From contig JAFLCW010000001.1 of assembly GCA_017302165.1 (NCBI GenBank), positions 124,001 to 188,000 of the forward strand: a stretch of DNA of 64,000 bases, written 5' to 3'. Made by a program: the position numbers and the translations under genes. Origin of the DNA: Alphaproteobacteria bacterium. GTDB taxonomy: Bacteria; Pseudomonadota; Alphaproteobacteria; Micavibrionales; Micavibrionaceae. Within the stretch, counting starts at the first letter, position 1. Every line of letters begins with the position of its first letter. Shown here one piece after another: positions 55,301-64,000 of this stretch. The notes under the pieces are model-generated. The model searched no databases. It saw only the letters and a list, made by a program, of their open reading frames with translations, and was not told the DNA's origin.

Positions 55301-58300
55301 CGTTCGCGCCAATCACGAGTGTACCGAATTGACCTGGTACATTCACCGTACCTGTTGTCGGTACATTGTAATTGGTACCATTGAACGTCACTTGAATGAC
55401 ATTCGTCGGACGATCTTCAGATTTTTCGTCATTCGTCAAAATGTTGCCATTGACAGCCTGATTTTCGTTGACCGGACGAACCCCATCATCATACGCAACC
55501 GGCGCATCATCATGGATGTGGATCGTGACGAGTCCATCTGCCGTATCGCCATCAATATCTGTCAGACGTACGCCGAAATTCAGAACGATCGTATCATTCG
55601 GATCTGTCGGGTTCGCATGATCAATGTGATCAAACAGCTGGAAACGGTAAGTGCCATTATTATTCAAGTCGAGTGTAAACACTGTTGTTGTGCCGACTTT
55701 ACCTTCATACCCGGTTGCTGTCTGGGTAACCACGACCGGCTGACCGCCTGACGTCAGGTTGCCGCCCAAAAGCGATCCGCCTTTGGTGACCAATCCTGTC
55801 GGGGTAATTGTACCACCCCCGTCGCGCCCAAAGTCAGCATTCAGGTTGCCATTGAAGATCATGGGACCTGGGGTCAGGTTTGTTTCATCCACGGCCAGCA
55901 ATTCAGACACGGCCACAGGTGAGCCATCTGGTGTCACGCGGATGGTCAATGTTGCCGGTTCTGTATCGCCGTCACGATCTTTCAACGTGTAGGTAAACAC
56001 ATCCGTCCCATCGGGATCGTTGTTATTCGCCGCATAGGAATACGTACCGTTGCTATTCATCGTCAAGGTACCATACGCCCCGGTGATGACCGTCTGGCCA
56101 TTTGCCGGAACCGTGTAGGTGGTGCCGTTAAACACAACCTGCGAGACGGTATTCGGCGAATCTTCGCTGAAATTATCGTTGGTTGTCACATTACCTGTGA
56201 TGGTTTGACCTTCTTCAGCAGAATTAATGTCGTTTTCCGCCACAGGCGCATCATCCGCCACATCAATGGTGATCGTGCCTGTGTCCGTATCGCCATCCAC
56301 ACTGGTAACGCGGATCGGGAAGGTCAGGCGCACCAGATCATTCGGATCATTCGTATTCGGATGATCGATCTGTTCCAGTTGTGTGTAGGTATATTTACCT
56401 GTGGTCGGGTTAATCGTCATCGTGAAGATGTCGGTTGTGCCGACTTTCCCCACCCAGCCATTGGCTGTCTGGGTAATGACAACAGGCTGTCCACCGGAGG
56501 TCAGTGGCAACGGCGCGCCGCCTGCCGACGTGCCGACCGTCCCGTTCGGTGCGATAGAGCCCACATCCTGACCAAAGTTTGTGACCACGGTGTCAGAGTA
56601 AACCTGAGGCCCTAACGTCAAGTTGGTTTCATCAATCTGACCAAAAGAATCACCGATCGTCGGGACATCGTCTTTCACCGCAATCGTGATCAGGCCATTG
56701 GTGATATCCCCATCAGAATCCGTCGCCTTGATCCCGAAATTCAGGTTGATGATATCATTTGGATCCGTCGGATCCGCATGATCGAGCGTCTTTAACAGGT
56801 TAAAGGCATAGTTGCCATTCGGCGATACAGTCAAGGTAAAGACCGTTTGACCCCCTGCTGTCCCGGTATATACACCTGTTACGGCGTTATAAGAAACCGT
56901 CACAGGCTGACCGTTTGATGTCAGGGCACCATTCAGTTGTGACCCGCTGGAGCTAAAGGTATTAATGCCTGTCACCGTGCCGGGACCATCGCCGCCATAA
57001 TTGACGTTCACTGTACCGGATACGGTCGTGTTTGGTGCCATATTCGTTTCGTCTACTACGTTGTATCCATTGACAACAATGGGACGATCATCAATCGGGC
57101 TGACCGTGATCGACAGCGTGGCTGTATCTGTATCGCCATCGCCATCTCTCAATGTGTATGTATACACATCAACGCCATTGGGGTTGTTGTTATTGGCGGT
57201 ATAAGAATAAACGCCCGTGGATGCAATCGTCAGCGTACCATATTGACCTGGGACATTGACCGTTCCTACCGCCGGAACATTATAGGTTGTGCCGTTAAAG
57301 ACTACCTGTGTAACGGTATTGGGCGCGTCCGTGCTGAGCGTGTCGTTCGTCACCACATTGCCATTGACTGTCTGGCTTTCGGTCGCATTCAGCGTGTCAT
57401 TGTTGGCCACAGGACCATCATCGTGAACATCAATCCCGATATAGGCCGTGGCTGTATCGCCATCCCAATCGGTGATGGTCACCCCGAATTTGAGCCAGAT
57501 CACATCATCCGGATCTGCCCCGTTCGGGTGATCAATGTTATCAAATTGTCTGTAGGTGTATTGGCCGGTCGCCGGGTTCACCACCAGATCAAAGATCGTG
57601 GTATTGCCCACTTTACCAACATATCCATTGGCTGTCTGTGTAATGACAATCTGTTGGCCGCCAGATGTTAGCGCAACATTCGGGCCATTCATTTCAAACT
57701 TGGCCACGAAGTCGCCGTTCGGCTTGATATCGCCGGGACCATCTTCCCCGAAATCATGGGGGACGGTGTCTGTGAGACTTAGAGGACCGGCCGTCAAATT
57801 CGTTTCGTCAACTTGTTCGAAATCCGTGGTGATGGTCGGCACGTCATCTTTGACTTTAATATTAATAACGCCCGTTGCTTCATCGCCATCAGCATCAATC
57901 GCTTTGACGCCGAAGTTCAGCTCGATGATGTCATTCGGATTTGTACCATCGGCATGATCCAAGTTTTCCAACAGGCTGAATTGGTAATCACCATCTGATT
58001 CGACCTTCATCGTAAAGATGGTCACTAAACCAGCCTTACCGGTGTATGTTCCTGTAACAGAGTCAAACGTGACAACAACCGGCACACCGTTATGTGTCAA
58101 ATTTCCGCCTGTTTTAGAACCTGTAGATGTAAACGTATTGGTACCCGCAAACGTGCCGGGGCCGTCTGTACCAAAATTCGCATTCAGATCTCCCGCCAGA
58201 TTGATGGGGCCTAAATTGGTTTCATCAATCGTCCATGTTTCAGGTTGAACCAGAATAGGTTGGTCATCGCGCGGCGTGACCGTGATCCGCAGAACAGCTG

Positions 58301-59933
58301 GGTCGGTATCCAAATCACAATCAGACAGCGTATAGGTAAAGGCATCGATACCGCTAGGGTTATTGGCATTGGCGGTATATTCATAGTTACCATTGGCGTA
58401 GAGCTTCAACGTGCCGTATTGACCCGGCACCGTGACGAAACCAACCGCCGGAACAGTATATTCCGTCCCGTTGAAAGAAACTTTGGTGACCGTATTTTTG
58501 TCATCTTTGCTGAGAACATCATTAGAGACGACATTACCAAATACCGTTTGGCTTTCGGCCGCAGCATTAGAATCATCATTCGCAATCGGGGCGTCATCCA
58601 GAACGGTGATGGTGATCTGGGTTTGTACAGAATCGCCATCTGAATCCGTTGCGACAATCCCGAATACGAGGTTGATTGCATCATTCGGATTGGTCGCATC
58701 CGCATGATCAAGCGGCATAAACTGTGTATAGGTGTAGTTACCTGTCAATGGGTTGATCTGAAGTGTGAAGACCGTCTGGCCATTAGCCACACCCTGATAC
58801 CCCCCTTGAACCTGCGTGACCACGACAGGAACACCGCATGACGACAGTGTGCCCCCTTTCAGTGATCCGCCCGGTGTAAATGACCCGTTGGGCGCAATAG
58901 AACCGGGACCATCATTTCCGAAATTAATGACAACCGTGCCTGTCCCAACGAGAGGCCCCAAATTTGTTTCATCGAGCGTATTGCTAGGCGCGCCGGCAAT
59001 AGGGTTGCTGTTAAGCGGTCCTAAAGGTGTGGGAGCCGCAGAGATAATTACGGAGTTCTGTTCAAAAACAGGTGCATTGTACAATAATGCTGTGGGATCC
59101 AAAGGACCCACCGCATTCGGACCCGCAAACGGATCACTGCCTGGCGCAGAACCAAATCCAAAGCCCGTATTCCCCAACGGTCCTTGGGCTTCGCCAGCCG
59201 CTGGTTCAATATTGGCCACGCCATCATCGCCCGCCGCCGGTTCGATGTCGGCTACATTTTGAATTTTTGTTTTGCGAACAGATGTCTGCTCTTTTTCAAC
59301 CTTGGCCACTTCCTGAACGTCTTCCCCAGCCGCAGGCTCAATCGCCACCACAGCCGGCGCATCAGATGTCAGCGCGGCAATCAAATCACCATTGGTCAGT
59401 TCGCACACACGTGTGTCCATGGATAAGGTCGGCGCATTATCAGCGGCCATCGCTTCTTGGTAATTGCTGAGCACGATTTCCCCGCCATTGGCGAAGGTCA
59501 TGATGAATTGGCCATCTTGCATGTAAGATTTGACCGGATCGGTTTGTGTGAAACCAAAAATGTAATCTTTACCTGGCTCAAGCGTGACCTGATTGATCAC
59601 GCCGTCCGCTGGTTTGCCGATCACGATATCGTTATCACCCGCGCCCGCCACGGTCATCGAACGCTCAAGACCTGCTTTCAACAATTCAGGATCGACCATT
59701 GTGCCGTCAGAGAGAAACAGCATGTTGTCGTTAGCCGCCATGTCACCAAAATTGGTGATCGTCAGAGCGCCGCCTTTCACAAAATTGATCACGAGACCGC
59801 CTTCGGGGTTCAGGCTCAGGCCACTGATATCCTCAGGTCCAAAGGTCAGACGCGCCGACTCGGCCTGGGGGATTTCATAGTTGACTGAGGTACCGGCCTC
59901 GGGCTGTGCCAAGATCACATTGTTACACGTCAT
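52365..59933 (-). CDS. Giant type I-secreted adhesin with LapA-like retention region and T1SS-143/VCBS repeats
   Basis: The 2522-residue product has: residues 1-190, a retention-module-like region (GGLVINFVKGGALTITNFGDM, GGEIVLSNYQEAM); 190-250, a linker with PAAG at 200-203, 232-235 and 243-246; 250-318, a Gly/Pro-rich linker; about 318-2220, nine modules starting (V/I/L)DET and carrying LDHA...DPNDxxxLxFG and DxDGD motifs (T1SS-143 type), with six VCBS/cadherin-like modules (AVNDT...GNVLTND) among them; a Pro/Gly linker near 2224-2243; five EF-hand-like loops such as DLDRDGIEL and DKNEDGVVND; and a type I secretion C terminus. Large-adhesin function and calcium dependence follow from the families. 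Strong AGGAGAG before the ATG. Confidence 0.93.
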   Translation of the reverse strand: MTCNNVILAQPEAGTSVNYEIPQAESARLTFGPEDISGLSLNPEGGLVINFVKGGALTITNFGDMAANDNMLFLSDGTMVDPELLKAGLERSMTVAGAGDNDIVIGKPADGVINQVTLEPGKDYIFGFTQTDPVKSYMQDGQFIMTFANGGEIVLSNYQEAMAADNAPTLSMDTRVCELTNGDLIAALTSDAPAVVAIEPAAGEDVQEVAKVEKEQTSVRKTKIQNVADIEPAAGDDGVANIEPAAGEAQGPLGNTGFGFGSAPGSDPFAGPNAVGPLDPTALLYNAPVFEQNSVIISAAPTPLGPLNSNPIAGAPSNTLDETNLGPLVGTGTVVINFGNDGPGSIAPNGSFTPGGSLKGGTLSSCGVPVVVTQVQGGYQGVANGQTVFTLQINPLTGNYTYTQFMPLDHADATNPNDAINLVFGIVATDSDGDSVQTQITITVLDDAPIANDDSNAAAESQTVFGNVVSNDVLSKDDKNTVTKVSFNGTEYTVPAVGFVTVPGQYGTLKLYANGNYEYTANANNPSGIDAFTYTLSDCDLDTDPAVLRITVTPRDDQPILVQPETWTIDETNLGPINLAGDLNANFGTDGPGTFAGTNTFTSTGSKTGGNLTHNGVPVVVTFDSVTGTYTGKAGLVTIFTMKVESDGDYQFSLLENLDHADGTNPNDIIELNFGVKAIDADGDEATGVINIKVKDDVPTITTDFEQVDETNLTAGPLSLTDTVPHDFGEDGPGDIKPNGDFVAKFEMNGPNVALTSGGQQIVITQTANGYVGKVGNTTIFDLVVNPATGQYTYRQFDNIDHPNGADPDDVIWLKFGVTITDWDGDTATAYIGIDVHDDGPVANNDTLNATESQTVNGNVVTNDTLSTDAPNTVTQVVFNGTTYNVPAVGTVNVPGQYGTLTIASTGVYSYTANNNNPNGVDVYTYTLRDGDGDTDTATLSITVSPIDDRPIVVNGYNVVDETNMAPNTTVSGTVNVNYGGDGPGTVTGINTFSSSGSQLNGALTSNGQPVTVSYNAVTGVYTGTAGGQTVFTLTVSPNGNYAFNLLKTLDHADPTDPNDIINLNFGIKATDSDGDITNGLITIAVKDDVPTIGDSFGQIDETNLTLGPQVYSDTVVTNFGQDVGSIAPNGTVGTSAGGAPLPLTSGGQPVVITQTANGWVGKVGTTDIFTMTINPTTGKYTYTQLEQIDHPNTNDPNDLVRLTFPIRVTSVDGDTDTGTITIDVADDAPVAENDINSAEEGQTITGNVTTNDNFSEDSPNTVSQVVFNGTTYTVPANGQTVITGAYGTLTMNSNGTYSYAANNNDPDGTDVFTYTLKDRDGDTEPATLTIRVTPDGSPVAVSELLAVDETNLTPGPMIFNGNLNADFGRDGGGTITPTGLVTKGGSLLGGNLTSGGQPVVVTQTATGYEGKVGTTTVFTLDLNNNGTYRFQLFDHIDHANPTDPNDTIVLNFGVRLTDIDGDTADGLVTIHIHDDAPVAYDDGVRPVNENQAVNGNILTNDEKSEDRPTNVIQVTFNGTNYNVPTTGTVNVPGQFGTLVIGANGAYTYTANGNNPNGTDTFSYTIRDYDGDTDTAEFSFLVSPVDDRPVIVNGFNQVDETGGFDTVSGTVTVNYGGDAPGSVTPLNTFTSSYALTSNGQPVTVSLSGNTYTGTAGGQPVFTLTVNANGTYSFTQIRQLDHANASDPNDSVDLVFGIRATDGDGDTGDGNITIRVFDDGPQAVNDTAGASEGGAAVTGNVLTNDAVGLDTGASVRSVTYNGTVYNIAAGGSTTINAAGGTLVLNSTGAYTFTPKAEGNLNANVTDVFSYTMQDRDGDVSSANLSVTTSATDDRPVIVNGFNQVDETGGFDTVSGTLQINTGNDSLANVTGTQGFSSSYPLTWNGQAVQVYYDAANNRYEGVVPNVVHVFTLQLASNGNYTFIERAKLDHANASDPNDSVDLVFGVRATDSDGDTGDGSITIRVFDDGPSIGAANNAVDETYGAYWVYGNTPVNFGADGSGQVTGNGWFAPSYALTSQGQGVSVGLVNHDTTWQYYQGTRSDGAVVFQLWVNKSNGAYQFAAFHPIDHANAGDPNDFITLNFGVRVTDADRDTADNVISINVYDDGPQAVNDVLNVGGNSSSSINLLSNDGSGFDGGARVTYVWIAGQQQGVPAGGTASFALTDPVYGIPVWVSVHSNGTASIAWDPARLPSGVPTAFSLTYQIADIDGDTSAATATFNLTGTYVEPPPPPSGGDGGADGGGGDGCPLVFDLDRDGIELIAKQDGVLFDIDEDGIKDQTAWLSGDDAFLVWDKNEDGVVNDHSEMFGNDVIGGYQMLSLYDSNADGKIDAQDTVWTKLTLWQDLNGDAISQVDEFLTLDQAGFLSISLATFGFNQTIAGNFVGESAEVTMADGTTLTGYDAWFQYDSGTSQNTINISGDGSYYGTDDADRFIFEAIGDGISSIQDFRMDEGDILDLSLLLDGQDDVTEAINSFVYATEVNGGTVISVDLSGSGDRSNALDLARIEGVTGVDINELIKDGNLVA
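54369..54431. repeat. 63-base exact direct repeat, copy 1
   Basis: This segment is identical to 55104-55166 (735-base offset). It encodes the junction PVIVNGFNQVDETGGFDTVSGT between modules of the large adhesin. Exact repeats of this size inside one gene allow module loss or gain by recombination. Confidence 0.8.
55104..55166. repeat. 63-base exact direct repeat, copy 2
   Basis: Second copy of the segment at 54369-54431. Closely similar but not identical versions occur in the neighbouring adhesin gene near 62770-62820 and 63555-63605. Confidence 0.8.
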
Positions 59934-60019
59934 AGTCTCTCTCCTGTGTGTGGCGGAAAATCAGGCTTATTTATACCTGAAACTCCAACAATTAAACAAA
60001 TTATTGATGAGGTGCATCC

Positions 60020-60048
60020 GTTTTAAGGGATTGTTAAGACATTGTCAA
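60020..60048 (-). promoter_or_regulatory. Probable promoter of the giant adhesin
   Basis: On the minus strand TTGACA (60048-60043), 17 bases, TAAAAC (60025-60020). The -35 is a perfect sigma-70 consensus. It lies about 87 bases upstream of the adhesin ATG, and a CtrA-type box spans the spacer and -10 region. Confidence 0.6.
60023..60037. promoter_or_regulatory. ctrA box: CtrA-type box TTAA-N7-TTAA in the adhesin promoter
   Basis: TTAAGGGATTGTTAA fits TTAA-N7-TTAA exactly and overlaps the -10 element of the proposed promoter. A site at this position would more often mean repression than activation, but CtrA also activates from positions near -35. Confidence 0.55.
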
Positions 60049-60130
60049 TAATTATGTGAAGAAATTGGTATTATTTATGAAAATAAATGAGGCCTACATT
60101 AGATATTTCTAAATATAAAGACAGGCGTAA

Positions 60131-60166
60131 AAAACAAAAGAGGCACCTCTGATGGGTGCCTCTTTT
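60131..60166 (-). terminator. Intrinsic terminator of the second adhesin gene
   Basis: AAAAGAGGCACC (60136-60147) pairs with GGTGCCTCTTTT (60155-60166), a perfect 12-base-pair stem with a 7-base loop; on the minus strand the stem ends in TTTT and is followed by GTTTTTT. Confidence 0.9.
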
Positions 60167-60186
60167 AATATATTATGTCTATATAT

Positions 60187-63100
60187 TTATCCGGTAATAA
60201 TATTACCTTGGTCAATCATCTGGGAGAGATCCAGATCTGATGTATCCGCCAATCGGGCGACATCAACCATCTGGCCACTACCATCCCCTTGCGGGACACT
60301 CACAGACAAGATCGTATCCCCAGCTTCTTCACGCATCTGAACGAAATCAGAAATCGAACTGCTGACCGTATCCTTATAACCCGATAACAGAGCCGACAGG
60401 TCAAGAGCGTCACCTTCCTCGGCATTAAAGCCGTGGACGGTTTGAACACCTTCCTGAATCGCCGTGAACATAAATAGATCGGCTGTATTATCTGTTCCAA
60501 ACAAGTCTGATGACGCTGTCGAAGCTGAAACATCGTCCCGGACATAAAGACGTATTGCCGAGTGAGACACATCCCCTTCGTGATCCGATACATCCAAACC
60601 AAACTGCAGGATAATGACACTTTCAGCCCCGCCATTTTCCGCATGGTCAAGACCGGCAAACTGACGATATTGATAAGAACCATCATCACCAATTTGCAAG
60701 GTGAACACAGATAAATCGCCAGCGCGTCCTGTGTATAAACCCGTATCAGAATCAAATGTGACGGAGATGGCCACACCGTCATGAGTGAGCGCGCCATTTA
60801 AGAGAGATCCGCCTGCCGCAAATTGTCCGTTTCCTGTTACGGCACCCGGTTGATCATCACCATAGAAAATGGTGACTTTATCTGTATGGGTAATTGTACC
60901 ATTCACCAGATTCGTTTCAAATATCTTATCTGTCGAACCAAACAGAACAGGCGCGTCTGAGTTGATCTGGGTAGGTGTTTCAGCAATGAGCTGAGTTACA
61001 TTGCTGTATGTGCTCTCTAGCCACTCAACCGCCCCTTCATACCCATAATGGGCAATCGCCGCATTCCATGCATTAAGGGTAATGTATTTGCTCCACACGT
61101 CGGCAATAACCCCTTGGGTTCCATCCGCGTAATAGAATACGCCCTCATACGCGACAAAACTTCCATTATTATAATCATGGGTCATTGTCGCCCCAAGGCT
61201 TATGCCTGTAATCCCAAGACTGGTCAGGCTTAACAACTCACCGTCTTGTGTAACCCCGTCCTGATTGAGATCACGCCAGGCAACCAGCTCAGCCCAGATA
61301 TCATCACGGGCATCGATCATCCCATCCCCGTTGGTATTATAACGAGCCAGAACTTCATACCCTTCGGTATGAATGGTTCCGAACATCTCACCGATATCGT
61401 TAATCTGCCCGTCCTTGTTTTTATCAATGGCCAGCCAAGCATCATCCGCACTGACCCAGGCAAATTTGGCCTGTGTGACGTTATTGGTTTCATCGATATC
61501 AAACACAACGCCATTAATCGTGTTTGTCATCTCGACACCATCCCGATCCAGATCCAGAGCAAGCGGTGAACCACCACCGCCGTCGCCGCCTCTTTGTTCT
61601 TGGACAAAGGTACCGGTCACATTGATTGTCGCTGTCGCCAAAGACGTATCACCATCACGATCAGCCGTCCGGTATTCAAGTATGGCAGACGCAGACAATC
61701 CAGCATCCATCTGTTGACTATCAAATGCGGCATCTACACGGCCATTACTATATACTGTGACTGTCCCACTTCCCCATCGGCCCCAGCCCCATATGTCTGG
61801 TGAAAAGCTCAAAGTTACAGATCCGCCTGCCGGAATATCTGCCGCCTGACCCCCAATCGACACCCAGGTCACCCGGGCACCACCATCAACGCCCGATGAA
61901 TCGTTGGCCAGAAGATTGCCTGACCCGGAACCAATGGTTGTCTGAGACCAGCCGTTATCGCCGCCACCTACCCACTGTGTAACGCTCTGTGCCACCGTAA
62001 TGGTATCATTGACGGCGGTTGGTCCGTCATCATAGACATCGATATAGATGACGTTGCTGACGCTATCGCCATCTACATCCGTCGCAGTGATGCCAAAAGT
62101 CAGGCGGTTATATTCATTTGGATCTCCTGGATTGGCATGATCCAATGGTTGCCATTGTACAAAGTTATAAGCCCCTGTCGCTTTGTTGACCTGTATCTGG
62201 AAGACCCAGTTCCCATCAGAACGCTGAGCAGAATAATATGTCCAGCCGCTATCCTGGGAGAAGGCAAGGCTGATGCCCTGCCCTTGAGAGGACAGGTTCT
62301 GTGTCGCAGAGACCGACCCGTTCAAGGCAATTGTTCCCCCGTCTGCGCCCAGATTATTCCATGCTGAGCCCGACACCCAGTATGCCCCGGACGTTTCATC
62401 CACTGCCTGATGGCCATAGCTTAATTGAGGGCCATCATCAAACACGCGGATCGTCACATGGCTATCGGCGGCATCGCCGTCGCCATCCGTCGCCCGATAC
62501 CCAAAGTGGATGTCAAACGCATCGTCCGCATTACCGGCACCGGCATGGTCCATCTTGGCATGTTGCGTGAATGTATAGGTTCCGTTCGCGTTATATTGCA
62601 TTGTAAAGACGTGAGCCACGCCCGGTACATGACCAATGTAACGGTTGTTCGCCCCATCATACGAGATCGTGATCTGCTGACCATTCCAGGTCAGGTTCTG
62701 TGATGCCGCACTCCACCCGTTCCCAGTCACATTCCCAAGGCCATCCCCGCTCACATTGATCGACAACGTCCCCGAGACCGTATCAAAACCGCCCGTCTCA
62801 TCCACTTGGTTGAACCCGGTCGATACGATCGGTTTATCATCACCGTTCGTCGTTACCGACAATGTGGCATTCGACGTATCACCGTCGATATCCCGAACCG
62901 TATAAGTGAAGCTATCAACTGTCTGTTGTGGCAGTTGACCTTCGACCTTGGGGGTAAATGTATAGGCACCCGTATTGGTAACCACCAATGTACCGCCCGC
63001 CGCCGCAATCGTGACCGAACCGCCCGTCATCGCATACGCCGTCCCGTTATGGGTGATAGATGTAATGATCCCCCCCATAAAGTGAGGCATCGGCAGACCA

Positions 63101-64000
63101 TTCACATCTGTATCCGCCCCCATGGTATCGTTCGAGAGCAAATGACCCGTGACAGCCGCGCCGCCTTCTTCCGTGGTCAGCGTGTCATTCACCGCCTGAG
63201 GACCATCATCAAACACCCGGATCGTGATAACCCCCGTACCCATATCACCATCCCCGTCAATCGCCTGAACTCCAAAGGTCAGATCAAGCGCATCATTATG
63301 GTCGCCTGCCACATGGTCGAGCGGCTCCAGTTGTTTGAAGCTATAGGTTCCATCGCTGTTGATCTGCATCATGAAGACCGTACGCTGATACGCCGTACCT
63401 TCCATCACGCGGCCCGTATATAGACCTGTATTCGTATCATATGTCACAGTCACATTCGCGCCCGCCGCCTTCAGGCCACCAGATACGCTGGAGCTGAAGC
63501 TTCCATTCCCTGCTACGCCCGCCAGGCCATCCCCGCTCACATTAATCGAAACCGTCCCCGAGACCGTATCAAACCCGCCCGTCTCATCCACCTGATTGAA
63601 GCCGTTTGTCACAATCGGCGTGTCATCAACATGCGTCGTCACAGAGAATGTTGCTGATGATGTGTCACCATCGCGGTCTTGCATCGTATAGCTGAACACA
63701 TCCGTGATATCATCGCTTGTGCCAATTGCGTTCGGCGTAAACCGGTACGCCCCCGTGTTGTTAATTGACAGACTACCCCCAACCGCACTGATTGTTGTCC
63801 AGCCGGATCCCAGGTTATATACCGTCCCGTTATAGGTGATGCTCTTCACAGAGGCTCCTCCATCCTGCCCCGCCGCATCGTTACCTAGTATGTTGCCTGT
63901 GATATCCGCACCACCATATTCCGCCGTCAACGTGTCATTCACCGCTTGTGGGCCGTCGTCATTCACCCGGATCGTAATCGTGCCGGTGCGTACATCTAAA
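60187..64000 (-). CDS. Second giant type I-secreted adhesin, C-terminal part
   Basis: The frame is open to the window edge (visible residues start LDVRTGTITIRVNDDGPQ), so the N terminus is missing; about 1270 residues are seen. They contain VCBS-like modules (AVNDTL...GNILGND), three VDET T1SS-143-type modules, a long insert around 61600-62000, EF-hand-like loops (DLDRDGVEM, DKNKDGQIND, DLNQDGVTQ), a helical segment WSKYITLNAWNAAIAHYG not present in the first adhesin, one more divergent T1SS-143 module (KIFETNLVNGTITH) and a secretion C terminus. The order and wording of modules match the C-terminal half of the first adhesin, so the two genes are tandem paralogues. Confidence 0.93.
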   Translation of the reverse strand, partial: LDVRTGTITIRVNDDGPQAVNDTLTAEYGGADITGNILGNDAAGQDGGASVKSITYNGTVYNLGSGWTTISAVGGSLSINNTGAYRFTPNAIGTSDDITDVFSYTMQDRDGDTSSATFSVTTHVDDTPIVTNGFNQVDETGGFDTVSGTVSINVSGDGLAGVAGNGSFSSSVSGGLKAAGANVTVTYDTNTGLYTGRVMEGTAYQRTVFMMQINSDGTYSFKQLEPLDHVAGDHNDALDLTFGVQAIDGDGDMGTGVITIRVFDDGPQAVNDTLTTEEGGAAVTGHLLSNDTMGADTDVNGLPMPHFMGGIITSITHNGTAYAMTGGSVTIAAAGGTLVVTNTGAYTFTPKVEGQLPQQTVDSFTYTVRDIDGDTSNATLSVTTNGDDKPIVSTGFNQVDETGGFDTVSGTLSINVSGDGLGNVTGNGWSAASQNLTWNGQQITISYDGANNRYIGHVPGVAHVFTMQYNANGTYTFTQHAKMDHAGAGNADDAFDIHFGYRATDGDGDAADSHVTIRVFDDGPQLSYGHQAVDETSGAYWVSGSAWNNLGADGGTIALNGSVSATQNLSSQGQGISLAFSQDSGWTYYSAQRSDGNWVFQIQVNKATGAYNFVQWQPLDHANPGDPNEYNRLTFGITATDVDGDSVSNVIYIDVYDDGPTAVNDTITVAQSVTQWVGGGDNGWSQTTIGSGSGNLLANDSSGVDGGARVTWVSIGGQAADIPAGGSVTLSFSPDIWGWGRWGSGTVTVYSNGRVDAAFDSQQMDAGLSASAILEYRTADRDGDTSLATATINVTGTFVQEQRGGDGGGGSPLALDLDRDGVEMTNTINGVVFDIDETNNVTQAKFAWVSADDAWLAIDKNKDGQINDIGEMFGTIHTEGYEVLARYNTNGDGMIDARDDIWAELVAWRDLNQDGVTQDGELLSLTSLGITGISLGATMTHDYNNGSFVAYEGVFYYADGTQGVIADVWSKYITLNAWNAAIAHYGYEGAVEWLESTYSNVTQLIAETPTQINSDAPVLFGSTDKIFETNLVNGTITHTDKVTIFYGDDQPGAVTGNGQFAAGGSLLNGALTHDGVAISVTFDSDTGLYTGRAGDLSVFTLQIGDDGSYQYRQFAGLDHAENGGAESVIILQFGLDVSDHEGDVSHSAIRLYVRDDVSASTASSDLFGTDNTADLFMFTAIQEGVQTVHGFNAEEGDALDLSALLSGYKDTVSSSISDFVQMREEAGDTILSVSVPQGDGSGQMVDVARLADTSDLDLSQMIDQGNIITG

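Noticed and set aside
53031..59888. Many open frames on the plus strand opposite the giant adhesin (for example 54318-55040 and 55143-55751)
   Set aside because: They mirror the repeat periodicity of the adhesin, have repetitive low-sense products and lack ribosome-binding sites. They are shadows of the minus-strand gene.
53000..64000. CRISPR-like array
   Set aside because: The repeats are protein-coding modules of 300-700 bases in frame, not short repeats with unique spacers.

Overview
The window reads as a chromosomal segment of an alphaproteobacterium, roughly half G+C. The evidence is the ChvI/ChvG two-component pair followed by rapZ, the order ihfB, lapA-domain gene, pyrF, trpF, trpB, trpA, accD, folC, the order ahcY, divL, tsaE, murU, addB, addA, trxA, and perfect TTAA-N7-TTAA boxes of the CtrA type in several intergenic regions. 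I cannot place it below class level. No tRNA, rRNA, IS element, phage module or CRISPR array was seen, and no gene-free stretch exceeds 300 bases.

Layout. 1-7.1 kb: the 3' end of an unrecognised gene, a FlgO-like lipoprotein, a small gene behind a near-consensus Fur box, hldE with a GNAT gene, two LapG-like cysteine proteases (BTLCP family), and pyk. 7.1-9.3 kb: an XRE regulator coupled to an EgtD-like methyltransferase, and a small unknown gene. 9.5-21.5 kb: rpsA, an inverse autotransporter with a beta-helix passenger lying between rpsA and ihfB, then the pyrF/trp/accD/folC run. 21.5-34.3 kb: chvI, chvG, rapZ, an EI-like PTS enzyme, ahcY, an HD hydrolase, purU, the tyrosine-bearing pseudokinase divL, and a ferredoxin-NADP reductase. 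34.3-46.8 kb: tsaE, murU-like, addB, addA, an unknown gene, trxA, infC (with an AUU start), an unknown gene and thrS. 46.8-64 kb, all on the minus strand: a type I secretion adaptor, ABC exporter and TolC-like channel, then a complete 2522-residue adhesin and the C-terminal 1270 residues of a second adhesin running off the window.

The most interesting theme is adhesin control. The first BTLCP protease carries two MshEN-type motifs (known c-di-GMP binders) ahead of a single membrane segment, so it looks like a one-polypeptide counterpart of the LapD/LapG pair. The 2522-residue adhesin has a retention-module-like N terminus followed by three PAAG motifs, matching the known LapG cleavage pattern. 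Perfect CtrA-type boxes lie in the adhesin promoter and upstream of the protease gene, and divL, a regulator of the CckA-CtrA pathway in Caulobacter, is in the same window. The link between proteases and adhesins is inferred; the genes are about 42 kb apart.

Other points: hprK, an EIIA gene and HPr are absent from the usual chvG-rapZ-ahcY neighbourhood, where an EI-like gene sits instead. A hairpin at the thrS start codon may be a translational operator. The kinase gene amgK is missing from its usual place beside murU.
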